DNA of 64,000 nt from positions 62,001-126,000 of the forward strand of contig NZ_LFNE01000004.1 of assembly GCF_001045455.1 (NCBI RefSeq). The letters run 5' to 3'. Under the pieces are notes generated by a model. That model was not told the origin of the DNA and did not search any database. It worked only from the letters and a program-made list of their open reading frames with translations. Source of the DNA: Chryseobacterium sp. FH2 (GTDB lineage Bacteria; Bacteroidota; Bacteroidia; Flavobacteriales; Weeksellaceae). This document shows, piece by piece, positions 9,168-16,674 of this stretch; positions within the stretch are counted from its first letter, which is position 1; every line of letters starts with the position of its first letter. The translations under genes were made by a program, and so were the position numbers.

Positions 9168-9940
9168 AGTGTAATTTGTTTTAGAAATTCCTGGAAGGTT
9201 CCAAAGATATAGTTTTTACTTTTAAGCCAGCCCACAAATTCATCAAATCTTTCAACCATATCTTTTCCCGAATTTTTTACGGTAAAACCAGGCAATTTAA
9301 ACGCTTCATCTTTAATCTCGGAAAATTCCCAAGGATGAAAATAAACATTAAGATAATTATCCTTTTTTAATGTATCTGAAGCTAATTTTTTGTAGAAAAA
9401 CAGTGGAAAGTTGTGGAAACTTAACCAAAATAAAGGAATTCTAAAATTAGGTGAAACAGAAGCCGGAACCTGAATTACATTTCCTTCTTTGAAATATGTT
9501 CTGGAAACTTTTAAATTATTATACCTTCCCGGTAAAAAAGTAGGATTGATCGATGAATTATAAGAATAACCTGCCTCTTCAACTGCTTTTTCATTCACAG
9601 GCATCATTCTTGGCATTCGCAGTCCCATAACTTTTGCAGAAAATAACTCTTCCAGCTTTTCTCTTGATTGTTTTAAATGTTTTTCTTCAAACTCTGAATG
9701 AAACCATGTGTGAGAAGCTAATTCATGACCTTCATTCAATAATCTGTTAATTAAATTTTTACTATTTTCAGCAAAAACCACAGTTGAGAAAAATGTAGCT
9801 TTTACGTTATGCTTTTGAAGAATATTTAAAATATTTTCGAGCCCTTGTTGGGATATGGATAGTTGTTTTTCAAAAGAAATTTTGCCATTATATTCCAAAG
9901 GCATATCAAATTCCTCGATATCAAAACTTAATAAAACCAT
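9164..9940 (-). CDS. Polysaccharide deacetylase (NodB / CE4 family)
   Basis: It probably removes N- or O-acetyl groups from a sugar intermediate. CE4 motifs visible: LLSFDIEEFDM (catalytic-base Asp), ATFFSTVVF, ELASHTWFHSEF with two metal-ligand His, and GLRMPRM where CE4 enzymes have a catalytic Arg. A late NVYFHPWEF supplies the last His. There is no signal peptide, so it may act in the cytoplasm on lipid-linked sugars, as seen for other deacetylases in GT clusters. It is adjacent to the GT2 gene and overlaps the GT4 gene. Confidence 0.88.
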   Translation of the reverse strand: MVLLSFDIEEFDMPLEYNGKISFEKQLSISQQGLENILNILQKHNVKATFFSTVVFAENSKNLINRLLNEGHELASHTWFHSEFEEKHLKQSREKLEELFSAKVMGLRMPRMMPVNEKAVEEAGYSYNSSINPTFLPGRYNNLKVSRTYFKEGNVIQVPASVSPNFRIPLFWLSFHNFPLFFYKKLASDTLKKDNYLNVYFHPWEFSEIKDEAFKLPGFTVKNSGKDMVERFDEFVGWLKSKNYIFGTFQEFLKQITL

Positions 9941-10870
9941 TTAAAAATTTTTATTTCTTATAATGTAATTGGGCCTTTCTTTACTCTGTTTGAAGATTTT
10001 ACCTAAATAAATCCCAATGATTCCTAGAATAATTAATTGCAGACCTCCAAAGAAAACTATTGTCATAATTAGCGATGCCCAACCTGAAATTTCAGTATGT
10101 GCAATAAATGAATGTATGACATAAGCTCCGTAACCTATTATTGATAGCCCTGAAAAAAGAAAACCTAAATACGCTGCTATATAAAGAGGTTTCACACTAA
10201 ATGCCGTAATTCCTGTAAAGGCAAAAGTGAGCATTTTTTTTAGATTATAGCTACTTTGTCCGACAATTCTTTCGTGAGCGGTGAAGTCAATCCCAATTTG
10301 TTTGAACCCCATCCAGCTTGTGAGACCGCGTAGAAATAAATCATCTTCTTTAAAATTTCTCATGACTTCAACAGCATTTGCATCCATCAGTCTAAAATCT
10401 GAACCACCACCTTTTGTAAGATTTACATCCGAAAGGCTGGACAGGATTTTATAGAAAAAGTCAGAAGTTTTGCGTTTAAACCATGAAATTTGTTTAGGGT
10501 AAGTACGAATTGTAAATACAATATCGTAGCCTTCTTCCCATTTTTCAATCATTTTAGGGATAAGTTCCGGAGGATGCTGGAGATCTCCGTCCATTGAGAT
10601 TACGGCATTTCCATGAGCATTATCCATTCCTGCTTTTACGGCCGGCTGATGTCCAAAGTTTCTGGAAAATTCAATAAATCGTACTTCATCATATTTTTGA
10701 GATAATTCCTCTAATTTTTGTTGGGTATTATCTCTGCTTCCGTCATTTACGAAGATTATTTCAAAATCATAATCGTTTAATCCTGAAAAAACTTTTTTTA
10801 TTTTTTCATGAACTATGGCAACATTACCTTCTTCGTTGTAGGCGGGGATAACAATCGAGATTTTCTTCAT
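9941..10870 (-). CDS. Glycosyltransferase family 2, DPM1/GtrB-like, membrane-anchored
   Basis: The N-terminal 230 or so residues are a GT-A domain: ISIVIPAYNEEGNV, FVNDGSRDNT, SMDGDLQHPP with the metal-binding DxD, and a family-typical LRGLTSWMGF. Two C-terminal transmembrane helices follow (around residues 230-255 and 265-295). This architecture matches polyprenyl-phosphate sugar transferases of the GtrB/ArnC type, which load a sugar onto undecaprenyl phosphate at the inner membrane. The neighbouring GT87-like protein could use such a donor on the periplasmic face. Confidence 0.9.
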   Translation of the reverse strand: MKKISIVIPAYNEEGNVAIVHEKIKKVFSGLNDYDFEIIFVNDGSRDNTQQKLEELSQKYDEVRFIEFSRNFGHQPAVKAGMDNAHGNAVISMDGDLQHPPELIPKMIEKWEEGYDIVFTIRTYPKQISWFKRKTSDFFYKILSSLSDVNLTKGGGSDFRLMDANAVEVMRNFKEDDLFLRGLTSWMGFKQIGIDFTAHERIVGQSSYNLKKMLTFAFTGITAFSVKPLYIAAYLGFLFSGLSIIGYGAYVIHSFIAHTEISGWASLIMTIVFFGGLQLIILGIIGIYLGKIFKQSKERPNYIIRNKNF

Positions 10871-10873
10871 AAA

Positions 10874-12040
10874 TTAATTTAAAGTATAATCTTTTTCAAA
10901 ATTCTTTGTTAACAGCTCATAAATAACTCTAAACCAAACGATAATACAAGGTACGGCCTTTAAAGAATATTTATGTATGAAATGTTCTTTAACATATTTA
11001 GGGAATAAATCCGAAGTTGAAAAACTGGTCAGAATAATAACAAAAATTAACAGTCCTGTCACTAGAGGAGTTCTTTCTTTTTGAATAAAAAACCAAATCA
11101 TCACTCCCGCAACGGCAATAATATAAGTCGGTGATTCTGAGCTGGAACTGAATAATACCACAAATAGCAGGGTCGAAGCCAGTATCATTAACTGGAATGC
11201 ATAATTCTTATATTGTTTGACCCTAATATATGGTAACAAAAATATAGGCACTCCAAATCCTAAAAAGTATAAATTTGAGATATCGGCATCCCCTGCAATC
11301 CTTCTTACAACACCCATCAAAGAAATATCCTGATAAGAAGTTAAACCCTGATTCTGTCCGTTTTTTTCTGCCAATGACTGAAACCAGTCTGCATAACTTT
11401 GTAATACAAATCCAGGGCTTGAATACAGCATAGGAACAGTAAAAAATAATATTGCTATTGCGATTCCTGAAATAATATATTTAAATTTATTTTTAATGAA
11501 GAAAAATTGAGCAAGACCTACAATGCCATAGATTTTTACAAATATTCCAATCATTGTTGCTGTTGCAGATTTTACTTCCTTATTTTCGTAAATATAAATT
11601 GCCGCTAACATTAAAAGAGCTACTAATGCAACATTGAATTGAAAATAAAGTGATGAAGTAATATACTCCTGCAAACAAAACAAAGCGAATAATGCTTTTT
11701 TAGGCTCCGATAAGGGCAACTTATAAATTGCATACAGGAAAACGGCTGTATTGGCAACATTCCAGAGACAGATCCCCATCCAATCCGGCATTAAAGCAAA
11801 TGGAGCTATTAAAGTGCTGAAAAATATTCCGTAATGATTGGAATCCTGATAAAGATCCGGATATTGTAGATACAGGTTTCTTTCATGAAGTGTATTGAAA
11901 AATACATTCTTAAAGATAAGATAATTATTGATAGAATTTCCTCGGGAATATTTGGAAAGCGCAGTCACTAATGCTACAATAAGATAAACCCCAAATATAT
12001 ATTTAGGGTTTAGTATGAATTTAAGAAATTTTTCTTTCAA
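10874..12040 (-). CDS. Polytopic membrane protein resembling GT87 (DUF2029) mannosyltransferases
   Basis: A 388-aa protein with about ten hydrophobic helices. After the first helix comes NSINNYLIFKNVF and a DLYQDSNHYG segment, and further on YFQFNVALVALLML, features seen in DUF2029/GT87 proteins, which are GT-C transferases using polyprenyl-phosphate sugars. The assignment rests on overall pattern and on the GT2 gene 3 nt downstream, a common donor-maker and user pairing. The substrate is unknown. Confidence 0.65.
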   Translation of the reverse strand: MKEKFLKFILNPKYIFGVYLIVALVTALSKYSRGNSINNYLIFKNVFFNTLHERNLYLQYPDLYQDSNHYGIFFSTLIAPFALMPDWMGICLWNVANTAVFLYAIYKLPLSEPKKALFALFCLQEYITSSLYFQFNVALVALLMLAAIYIYENKEVKSATATMIGIFVKIYGIVGLAQFFFIKNKFKYIISGIAIAILFFTVPMLYSSPGFVLQSYADWFQSLAEKNGQNQGLTSYQDISLMGVVRRIAGDADISNLYFLGFGVPIFLLPYIRVKQYKNYAFQLMILASTLLFVVLFSSSSESPTYIIAVAGVMIWFFIQKERTPLVTGLLIFVIILTSFSTSDLFPKYVKEHFIHKYSLKAVPCIIVWFRVIYELLTKNFEKDYTLN

Positions 12041-12069
12041 GGTTGTGTGGTATTAGTTTTTAAACGAGC

Positions 12070-12882
12070 TTATACAGCTACATTATTTTCTCTTAATGCA
12101 TCATTAAGAGACGTTTTCTTATCTGTAGATTCCTTTCTCTGACCGATGATCAAAGCACATGGAACCTGATATTCCCCTGCAGGATATTGTTTTGTGTAAC
12201 TTCCCGGGATTACAACTGAACGTGCAGGTACTCTTCCTTTGATTTCAATCGGCTGATCACCGGTTACATCGATAATTTTTGTAGATGCTGTCAATACGAC
12301 ATTAGCTCCTAAAACAGCTTCTTTTTCTACGTGGACACCCTCTACTACGATACATCTTGACCCGATAAAACAGTCATCTTCAATAATTACCGGAGCGGCC
12401 TGAAGCGGTTCTAGGACACCGCCAATACCAACACCTCCACTCAAGTGAACGTTTTTACCGATTTGTGCACAGCTTCCCACAGTTGCCCAGGTATCAACCA
12501 TTGTCCCCGAATCTACATAAGCACCAATATTTACATAAGAAGGCATCATAATTACTCCTGAAGCAACGAAAGATCCTTCTCTTGCGATAGCATGAGGTAC
12601 AACTCTCACCCCTTTTTCAGCATAATTTCTCTTCAAAGGAATTTTGTCGTGAAATTCAAACGGACCTACCTCAATAGTTTCCATTTTCTGAATCGGAAAA
12701 TACATTACTACAGCTTTTTTCACCCATTCATTTACCTGCCATCCGTTTTCTGTAGGTTCAGCAACACGAAGTTCACCAGAGTCTAATAAAGAAATAACCT
12801 CTCTAATTGCCTTTTGGCTGTCCTCATTTTGCAATAAATCTCTATTATCCCAGATGTTTTCAATAGTTTGTTGTAACGACAT
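12070..12882 (-). CDS. dapD: 2,3,4,5-tetrahydropyridine-2,6-dicarboxylate N-succinyltransferase
   Basis: DapD transfers succinyl from succinyl-CoA in the succinylase branch to meso-diaminopimelate and lysine. The centre is a left-handed beta-helix of hexapeptide repeats (GVIMMPSYVNIGAYVDSGTM, VGSCAQIGKNVHLSGGVGIG), with the DCFIGSRCIVVEGVHV turn and a C-terminal PCALIIGQR. I start at the ATG at 12882 (MSLQQTIENIWDN), giving about 270 aa, as in the family; the longer frame adds 16 atypical residues. It is followed within 30 nt by the glycan cluster on the same strand. Confidence 0.96.
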   Translation of the reverse strand: MSLQQTIENIWDNRDLLQNEDSQKAIREVISLLDSGELRVAEPTENGWQVNEWVKKAVVMYFPIQKMETIEVGPFEFHDKIPLKRNYAEKGVRVVPHAIAREGSFVASGVIMMPSYVNIGAYVDSGTMVDTWATVGSCAQIGKNVHLSGGVGIGGVLEPLQAAPVIIEDDCFIGSRCIVVEGVHVEKEAVLGANVVLTASTKIIDVTGDQPIEIKGRVPARSVVIPGSYTKQYPAGEYQVPCALIIGQRKESTDKKTSLNDALRENNVAV

Positions 12883-12919
12883 GTTTCTTATTAATTTAAA
12901 TTGAAAAATTATATGCCGC

Positions 12920-12927
12920 CAAAGATA
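12920..12927 (-). promoter_or_regulatory. Putative -7 element for dapD
   Basis: TATCTTTG on the minus strand fits TANNTTTG exactly, 38 nt upstream of the dapD ATG. A TTTG at 12942-12945 is only 14 bp away, so the -33 box is uncertain. Confidence 0.5.
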
Positions 12928-13065
12928 CAAAAAAGATCAAGCAAATATTTTGAAAATTGATAATCCTAAAATGATTTAAATCAATCACAGTAAACGTCCC
13001 GGCAGTTTTTTATCCGGAATAGTTTCACCTGTAGTCTCTGTGAAATTCCTGCTAATGTAATTCTA

Positions 13066-13641
13066 TTATAAAACTCTTTGCGCATGCAGATAAGTTTTAT
13101 TCCAATATTTTTCGTTCAGGGAAGAAATAATTACTCCTTTTGAGGTTGAAGCATGTATAAATTTTACTTCGCCATCATCTCCTATATCATGTACAATTCC
13201 TACGTGAGAAACTCTGTTTCCTCCGGCTGTTGCAAAGAATAGTAAATCGCCGGGTTTTACTTCTTTTATATCAATTTTTTTACCTGCTTCGGCTTGATCG
13301 GAGGATCTTCTGGGTAACTGAAAATCGTTTTCTTCAAAAACTTTTACCGTAAAACCGGAACAATCAAATCCGGATGAAGTATTTCCGCCGAACTTATAAG
13401 GTGTTCCGATATATTTTTCAGCATCTTTTAAAATACTGTTGATTGATTTTGAAAGATTTCCGTCGAATTTTGAATCTAATTTTCTTAAATTTTCAGATTT
13501 TGCAACGGTTTTAGTACTTGTATTTTTCTTTGTAGCAACACTTTTTGAACTTCCACAGGACATGGCAAACGATGAAGCAATCAATAAAACATATATCTGT
13601 TTCAACCTTTTATTTGAGAGTGATCTAGTTGTCATATTCAT
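13066..13641 (-). CDS. NlpC/P60 (C40) cell-wall hydrolase, lipoprotein
   Basis: A D,L-endopeptidase of the NlpC/P60 type expected to cut peptidoglycan stem peptides. The N-terminus has a basic region, a hydrophobic core and a lipobox SFAMSCGSS, so it is probably lipid-anchored. The catalytic domain begins near residue 75: FGGNTSSGFDCSGF holds the Cys, RVSHVGIV the first His, and KFIHASTSKGV the third polar residue. The 191 aa length is usual for Spr-like enzymes. It is divergently transcribed from the next gene. Confidence 0.92.
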   Translation of the reverse strand: MNMTTRSLSNKRLKQIYVLLIASSFAMSCGSSKSVATKKNTSTKTVAKSENLRKLDSKFDGNLSKSINSILKDAEKYIGTPYKFGGNTSSGFDCSGFTVKVFEENDFQLPRRSSDQAEAGKKIDIKEVKPGDLLFFATAGGNRVSHVGIVHDIGDDGEVKFIHASTSKGVIISSLNEKYWNKTYLHAQRVL

Positions 13642-13673
13642 CTCATTTTTTACTTAAGTAACTAAATTTTATA

Positions 13674-13681
13674 CAAATATA
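13674..13681 (-). promoter_or_regulatory. Putative -7 element for the NlpC/P60 gene
   Basis: TATATTTG on the minus strand matches TANNTTTG and lies 33 nt upstream of the start. A second identical octamer lies at 13727-13734, so which one is used is open. Confidence 0.4.
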
Positions 13682-13743
13682 CATTTTATATTTAAACAAT
13701 AAAATAACTATACTATAACTATACTACAAATATATATTAAAAT

Positions 13744-13773
13744 TTTGTATTTATTTAAATATCACTATATTTG
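13744..13773 (+). promoter_or_regulatory. Promoter of the 215-aa hypothetical gene
   Basis: TTTG (13744-13747), an 18-bp spacer and TATATTTG (13766-13773) match the Bacteroidota consensus in both boxes. The start codon is 16 nt beyond the -7 box, which implies a leader of about 10 nt. Confidence 0.7.
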
Positions 13774-13789
13774 AGTCCAATTTTGGGAC

Positions 13790-14437
13790 ATGGCAACATA
13801 TGAGAGTATAATCAAAATAAAAGGCACTGTTGGTGATCTTGTTTTTTACAATTTGAATGGCAAAAATATTGTTCGGAAGAAAAGCGGATTCAATAAAAAT
13901 GCTTTTAAGAAAAGTCCTTCTTATGAAAAAGTAAGGCAAAACAGTTCTGAATTCGGACATTGTTCTAAAGTTGGAAAAATGATAAGGAAGGCTCTTGAAA
14001 AATTTATTAAAGAGTCAAATGATCCTCTACTCTATCAGAAATTTGCGAAAGTAATGACTGAAATAAAGGATCTAGATGCTACTTCAGAAAGAGGAAAAAG
14101 AACGGTAAAAAATGGTTTGGGTACAAAAAATGGTAAAACTATTCTTAATAATTTTCAATTTGGAAATAAATTGAATCTTGAAAATGTAGTTTCAATTTCA
14201 TCAGATTTAGAAAGTCTTAGTTTGAAATTTTGTAAGGAAACATCTGTTGATAACATCATTCTTATCACTTTAAAACTTGATTTTGAAAATTATTTATCAG
14301 AAAAATATGAAGAAAGTATTTCTTTAAAAGAAAAAGATGAACTTATTTTTAAAAAGTATTTTAATAATGAGAATTTGTTATTACATTTTGTAGTTTTGAA
14401 AAAAGATCAAAAAATAACCCATATGGGATTTATATAA
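13790..14437 (+). CDS. Hypothetical protein, conserved-looking Flavobacteriia family
   Basis: Function unknown. The 215-aa protein has no signal peptide or membrane helix. The N-terminus reads IIKIKGTVGDLVFYNLNGKN followed by VRKKSG, a small beta-hairpin-like opening; then come a basic helical middle (KVGKMIRKALEKFI) and a TSERGKRTVKNGL segment. I recall similar openings in uncharacterised Flavobacteriia proteins but cannot name a domain. It has its own promoter and a perfect palindromic terminator, so it is a monocistronic gene that is probably expressed. Codon use is Lys- and Asn-rich like its neighbours. Confidence 0.8.
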   Translation: MATYESIIKIKGTVGDLVFYNLNGKNIVRKKSGFNKNAFKKSPSYEKVRQNSSEFGHCSKVGKMIRKALEKFIKESNDPLLYQKFAKVMTEIKDLDATSERGKRTVKNGLGTKNGKTILNNFQFGNKLNLENVVSISSDLESLSLKFCKETSVDNIILITLKLDFENYLSEKYEESISLKEKDELIFKKYFNNENLLLHFVVLKKDQKITHMGFI

Positions 14438-14440
14438 ACA

Positions 14441-14467
14441 AAAAGCCTGTAAAATTTACAGGCTTTT
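14441..14467. terminator. Bidirectional intrinsic terminator
   Basis: A near-perfect 27-nt palindrome with arms AAAAGCCTGTAAA and TTTACAGGCTTTT gives T-runs on both strands, so it can end both the upstream plus gene and the convergent lipoprotein gene. Confidence 0.85.
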
Positions 14468-14490
14468 ATATATTTTTAAGAAAAAAAATA

Positions 14491-14868
14491 TTACTTCTTG
14501 TTTTTCTCTCCTTTCCAGGTGCCAGTTCTAATAGGCGTAGGAATTGAGTTTCTCCAGCTTCCGTTACCGTTTTTATCATCTCTATTTAAAGAACCTTTGA
14601 ATTCACCATCATCGGGAGTTCCCACTACCGCATTCAAATCACCTGATTCGCTTAGACGGCCTGAAATATAATAATTTTCATTATTCTCTTCAGAATGCAT
14701 AGTTCCTGTTACTTTTCCGTCACTGGCAACTACAATATTCCAATTTCCTTTGTCAGCACCTTCGTAAGTTCCCGACCATGTTCCGATGTAATCATAAATC
14801 GTATCTTCATCTGAGCTACATCCGATAAATAAAAAAGCGGTCAATAAAAGTAAAAAAAGTTTCTTCAT
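14491..14868 (-). CDS. Small hypothetical lipoprotein
   Basis: A 125-aa protein starting MKKLFLLLLTAFLFIGCSSDED: a clear type-II signal with lipobox FIGC and acidic residues after the Cys, resembling the Bacteroidota surface-export signal (inference). The mature part has IGTWSGTYEG, NWNIVVASDGKVTG and GSLNRDDKNGNGSW, an all-beta pattern such as in small lipocalin-like barrels. No function can be given. It is transcribed convergently with the preceding hypothetical gene. Confidence 0.85.
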   Translation of the reverse strand: MKKLFLLLLTAFLFIGCSSDEDTIYDYIGTWSGTYEGADKGNWNIVVASDGKVTGTMHSEENNENYYISGRLSESGDLNAVVGTPDDGEFKGSLNRDDKNGNGSWRNSIPTPIRTGTWKGEKNKK

Positions 14869-14908
14869 AGTCTTTTTATAATAGTTTTATGAAATAAATT
14901 CAATGTTG

Positions 14909-14982
14909 TGGAGAATACGGGATTCGAACCCGTGACCTTTTGACTGCCAGTCAAACGCGCTAGCCAACTGCGCCAATCCCCC
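14909..14982 (-). tRNA. tRNA-Ala (anticodon GGC)
   Basis: The 74-nt cloverleaf reads on the minus strand: acceptor GGGGGAT paired with ATTCTCC, D stem GCGC/GCGC, anticodon stem TTTGA/TCAAA with loop CTGGCAG, variable AGGTC, and T arm ACGGG-TTCGAAT-CCCGT. U33 precedes the anticodon GGC, which reads GCC/GCU alanine codons. The acceptor has a G3-U70 pair, the alanine identity element. CCA is not encoded. Confidence 0.95.
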
Positions 14983-15116
14983 GAATGTTCTGTATTTCCG
15001 AAGCGGTACAAAAGTAAGTATTTAAACTACATATACAAATATTTTGTTGAATTTTATTTAATGAGAATTAAAAACATCTATATAATAATCAGTTTTTATT
15101 ACCTTTTAAGATAAAT

Positions 15117-15154
15117 AAATAAAAAAACGTATGCCAACGAGTAGCATACGTTTT
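15117..15154 (-). terminator. Terminator of the RND efflux operon
   Basis: 11-bp arms AAAACGTATGC and GCATACGTTTT around a 9-nt loop, with a T-run on the minus strand, lie just downstream of the outer-membrane factor gene. Confidence 0.85.
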
Positions 15155-15175
15155 AAGAAAAATATCTAGCAAAAA

Positions 15176-16591
15176 TTATTTCCAGCCGCCGCCTAAAGCC
15201 TGATAAAGCTCTACCGCTGCCTTCATTTTACTATATTCCGCATTTGAAATATTAAGTTCTGCATTTAATGAATTTACACTTGCATTCAATACTTCAAGAT
15301 AATTTGCCATACCGTAGTTTACTAATTCTTGTGAATAGTCTACCGATTTTTTGTAGGCATCAAGCTCCTGCTTTTTCAAATCAATAAAAGAATCCTGAAC
15401 AGAGAAAACTCTTATCGCATCAGAAACTTCTTTTCCAGCTGTAAGAACTGTTTTTCTGAAATTTAAATATGCCGTTTCCTGGTTCGCCAAACTTACATCA
15501 TAGTTTGTTTTGATAGTTCTTTTGTTTAAAATAGGCTGAGCCAATCCTCCAACTACACTTGCAAACAATGAATTTACACTGAATAAGTGATCAATATCCA
15601 TTGATTGAAGCCCACCGCTTCCCGTTAATCTCAGAGTAGGATAAAACTGGGCTTTGGCTGCGTTTGTCAATTCAAAAGCATTCATTAGATTAAATTCCGC
15701 TCTCATTACATCCGGACGATTTGCCAGTAGCTGGGCAGGATAACCCAATCTCAGATCAATTGGAATTCTCTGGCTTTCCAAAGTTGATCTTTCAATTGTA
15801 TGTGATGGCTCTCCCATCAGCAAACTCATGGTGTTTTCCAACAACTGAATTTGCGTATCCATATCAATCAATAAAGATTTTGCATTGAAAACAAGTGCCT
15901 CACTTTGCTGAACCGCAACTTCTGTTACCGTTCCTGCTATTTTTAACGCTTTTGTTGTTTCTAAATTTTTCTCACGAACCGCTATTGTTTCTGTAATGAT
16001 TCTCTTCTGATCATCAAAAGTCAACAATTGGTAATAGGCAGAAGCGATAGACGCTACCAAATCACTTTTCACTGCTTTATGAGCCTCAACAGTTCCTAAG
16101 TAAGTTGCCAGCTGAGCCTTTTCCTGAGCTTTCATTTTGCCCCAGATATCAGCTTCCCAGCCTAAACTTGCCGTAATGTCAAGCTGATTGATATAACGTC
16201 TTTGCCCGAATAATTGCCCGGTTTGCGTATTTAAAGACTGAGTCTGGAAAGTATAGCCGGGGCCAACCGTTAAAGTAGGCTCATAAGCTGCTTTACTTTG
16301 TTTCAAATATGCTTCCGCAGAATTAATACTTTGCAGGGCGATTCTTATATCTAAATTATTATCTAAAGCCTTCGAAATATGCTTTTGAAGTATGGGATCG
16401 GTAAATATTTCTTTCCAGGAAATATTAGCAATTGTTGTACTGTCAGAAGGAAGCATATCTGTACGGAAAAGCTTTTCGTCAACCACGTTTTTCGGTCTTT
16501 CATATTCCTTTCTTGCCATACAAGAGGTAACGGCACCAAGAATTGCGACTGAAAAAGTTATTCCTTTTATGATGTTTAATAAACTCTTCAT
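15176..16591 (-). CDS. Efflux outer-membrane factor, NodT/OprM family lipoprotein
   Basis: The TolC-like exit duct of the tripartite pump. A lipobox AVTSC follows the signal helix, as in OprM. Two OEP repeats follow: the first around the DNNLDIRIALQSINSAEAYL helix and the LGWEADIWGK motif, the second around the LLANRPDVMRAEFNL and YPTLRLTGSGGLQ motifs, all typical of the NodT subfamily. Length 471 aa is normal. It is the last gene of the efflux operon, 83 nt after the pump gene, with a hairpin repeat in that gap. Confidence 0.95.
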   Translation of the reverse strand: MKSLLNIIKGITFSVAILGAVTSCMARKEYERPKNVVDEKLFRTDMLPSDSTTIANISWKEIFTDPILQKHISKALDNNLDIRIALQSINSAEAYLKQSKAAYEPTLTVGPGYTFQTQSLNTQTGQLFGQRRYINQLDITASLGWEADIWGKMKAQEKAQLATYLGTVEAHKAVKSDLVASIASAYYQLLTFDDQKRIITETIAVREKNLETTKALKIAGTVTEVAVQQSEALVFNAKSLLIDMDTQIQLLENTMSLLMGEPSHTIERSTLESQRIPIDLRLGYPAQLLANRPDVMRAEFNLMNAFELTNAAKAQFYPTLRLTGSGGLQSMDIDHLFSVNSLFASVVGGLAQPILNKRTIKTNYDVSLANQETAYLNFRKTVLTAGKEVSDAIRVFSVQDSFIDLKKQELDAYKKSVDYSQELVNYGMANYLEVLNASVNSLNAELNISNAEYSKMKAAVELYQALGGGWK

Positions 16592-16600
16592 TTTTTATTG

Positions 16601-16657
16601 TTAGAAGTTAGAGTTTAGAAGTTAGAAGCTAGTTTTAGACTAATCTCTAACTTCTAA
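16601..16657. repeat. Hairpin repeat, TTAGAAGTTAGAG family (copy 1)
   Basis: 13-bp arms TTAGAAGTTAGAG and CTCTAACTTCTAA flank a centre that repeats TTAGAAGTTAGAAGCTAG. It lies between the pump and outer-membrane factor genes. Copy 2 at 41558-41636 shares the opening and a GTTAGTTTTA-like core. It could shape mRNA decay or processing within the operon; that is inference. Confidence 0.6.
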
Positions 16658-16674
16658 TTTCTTTAACTTTAAAT

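Noticed and set aside
12070..12930. Longer DapD starting at 12930
   Set aside because: The 16 added residues are atypical, and the -7 box at 12920-12927 lies within that segment; the ATG at 12882 gives the family N-terminus.
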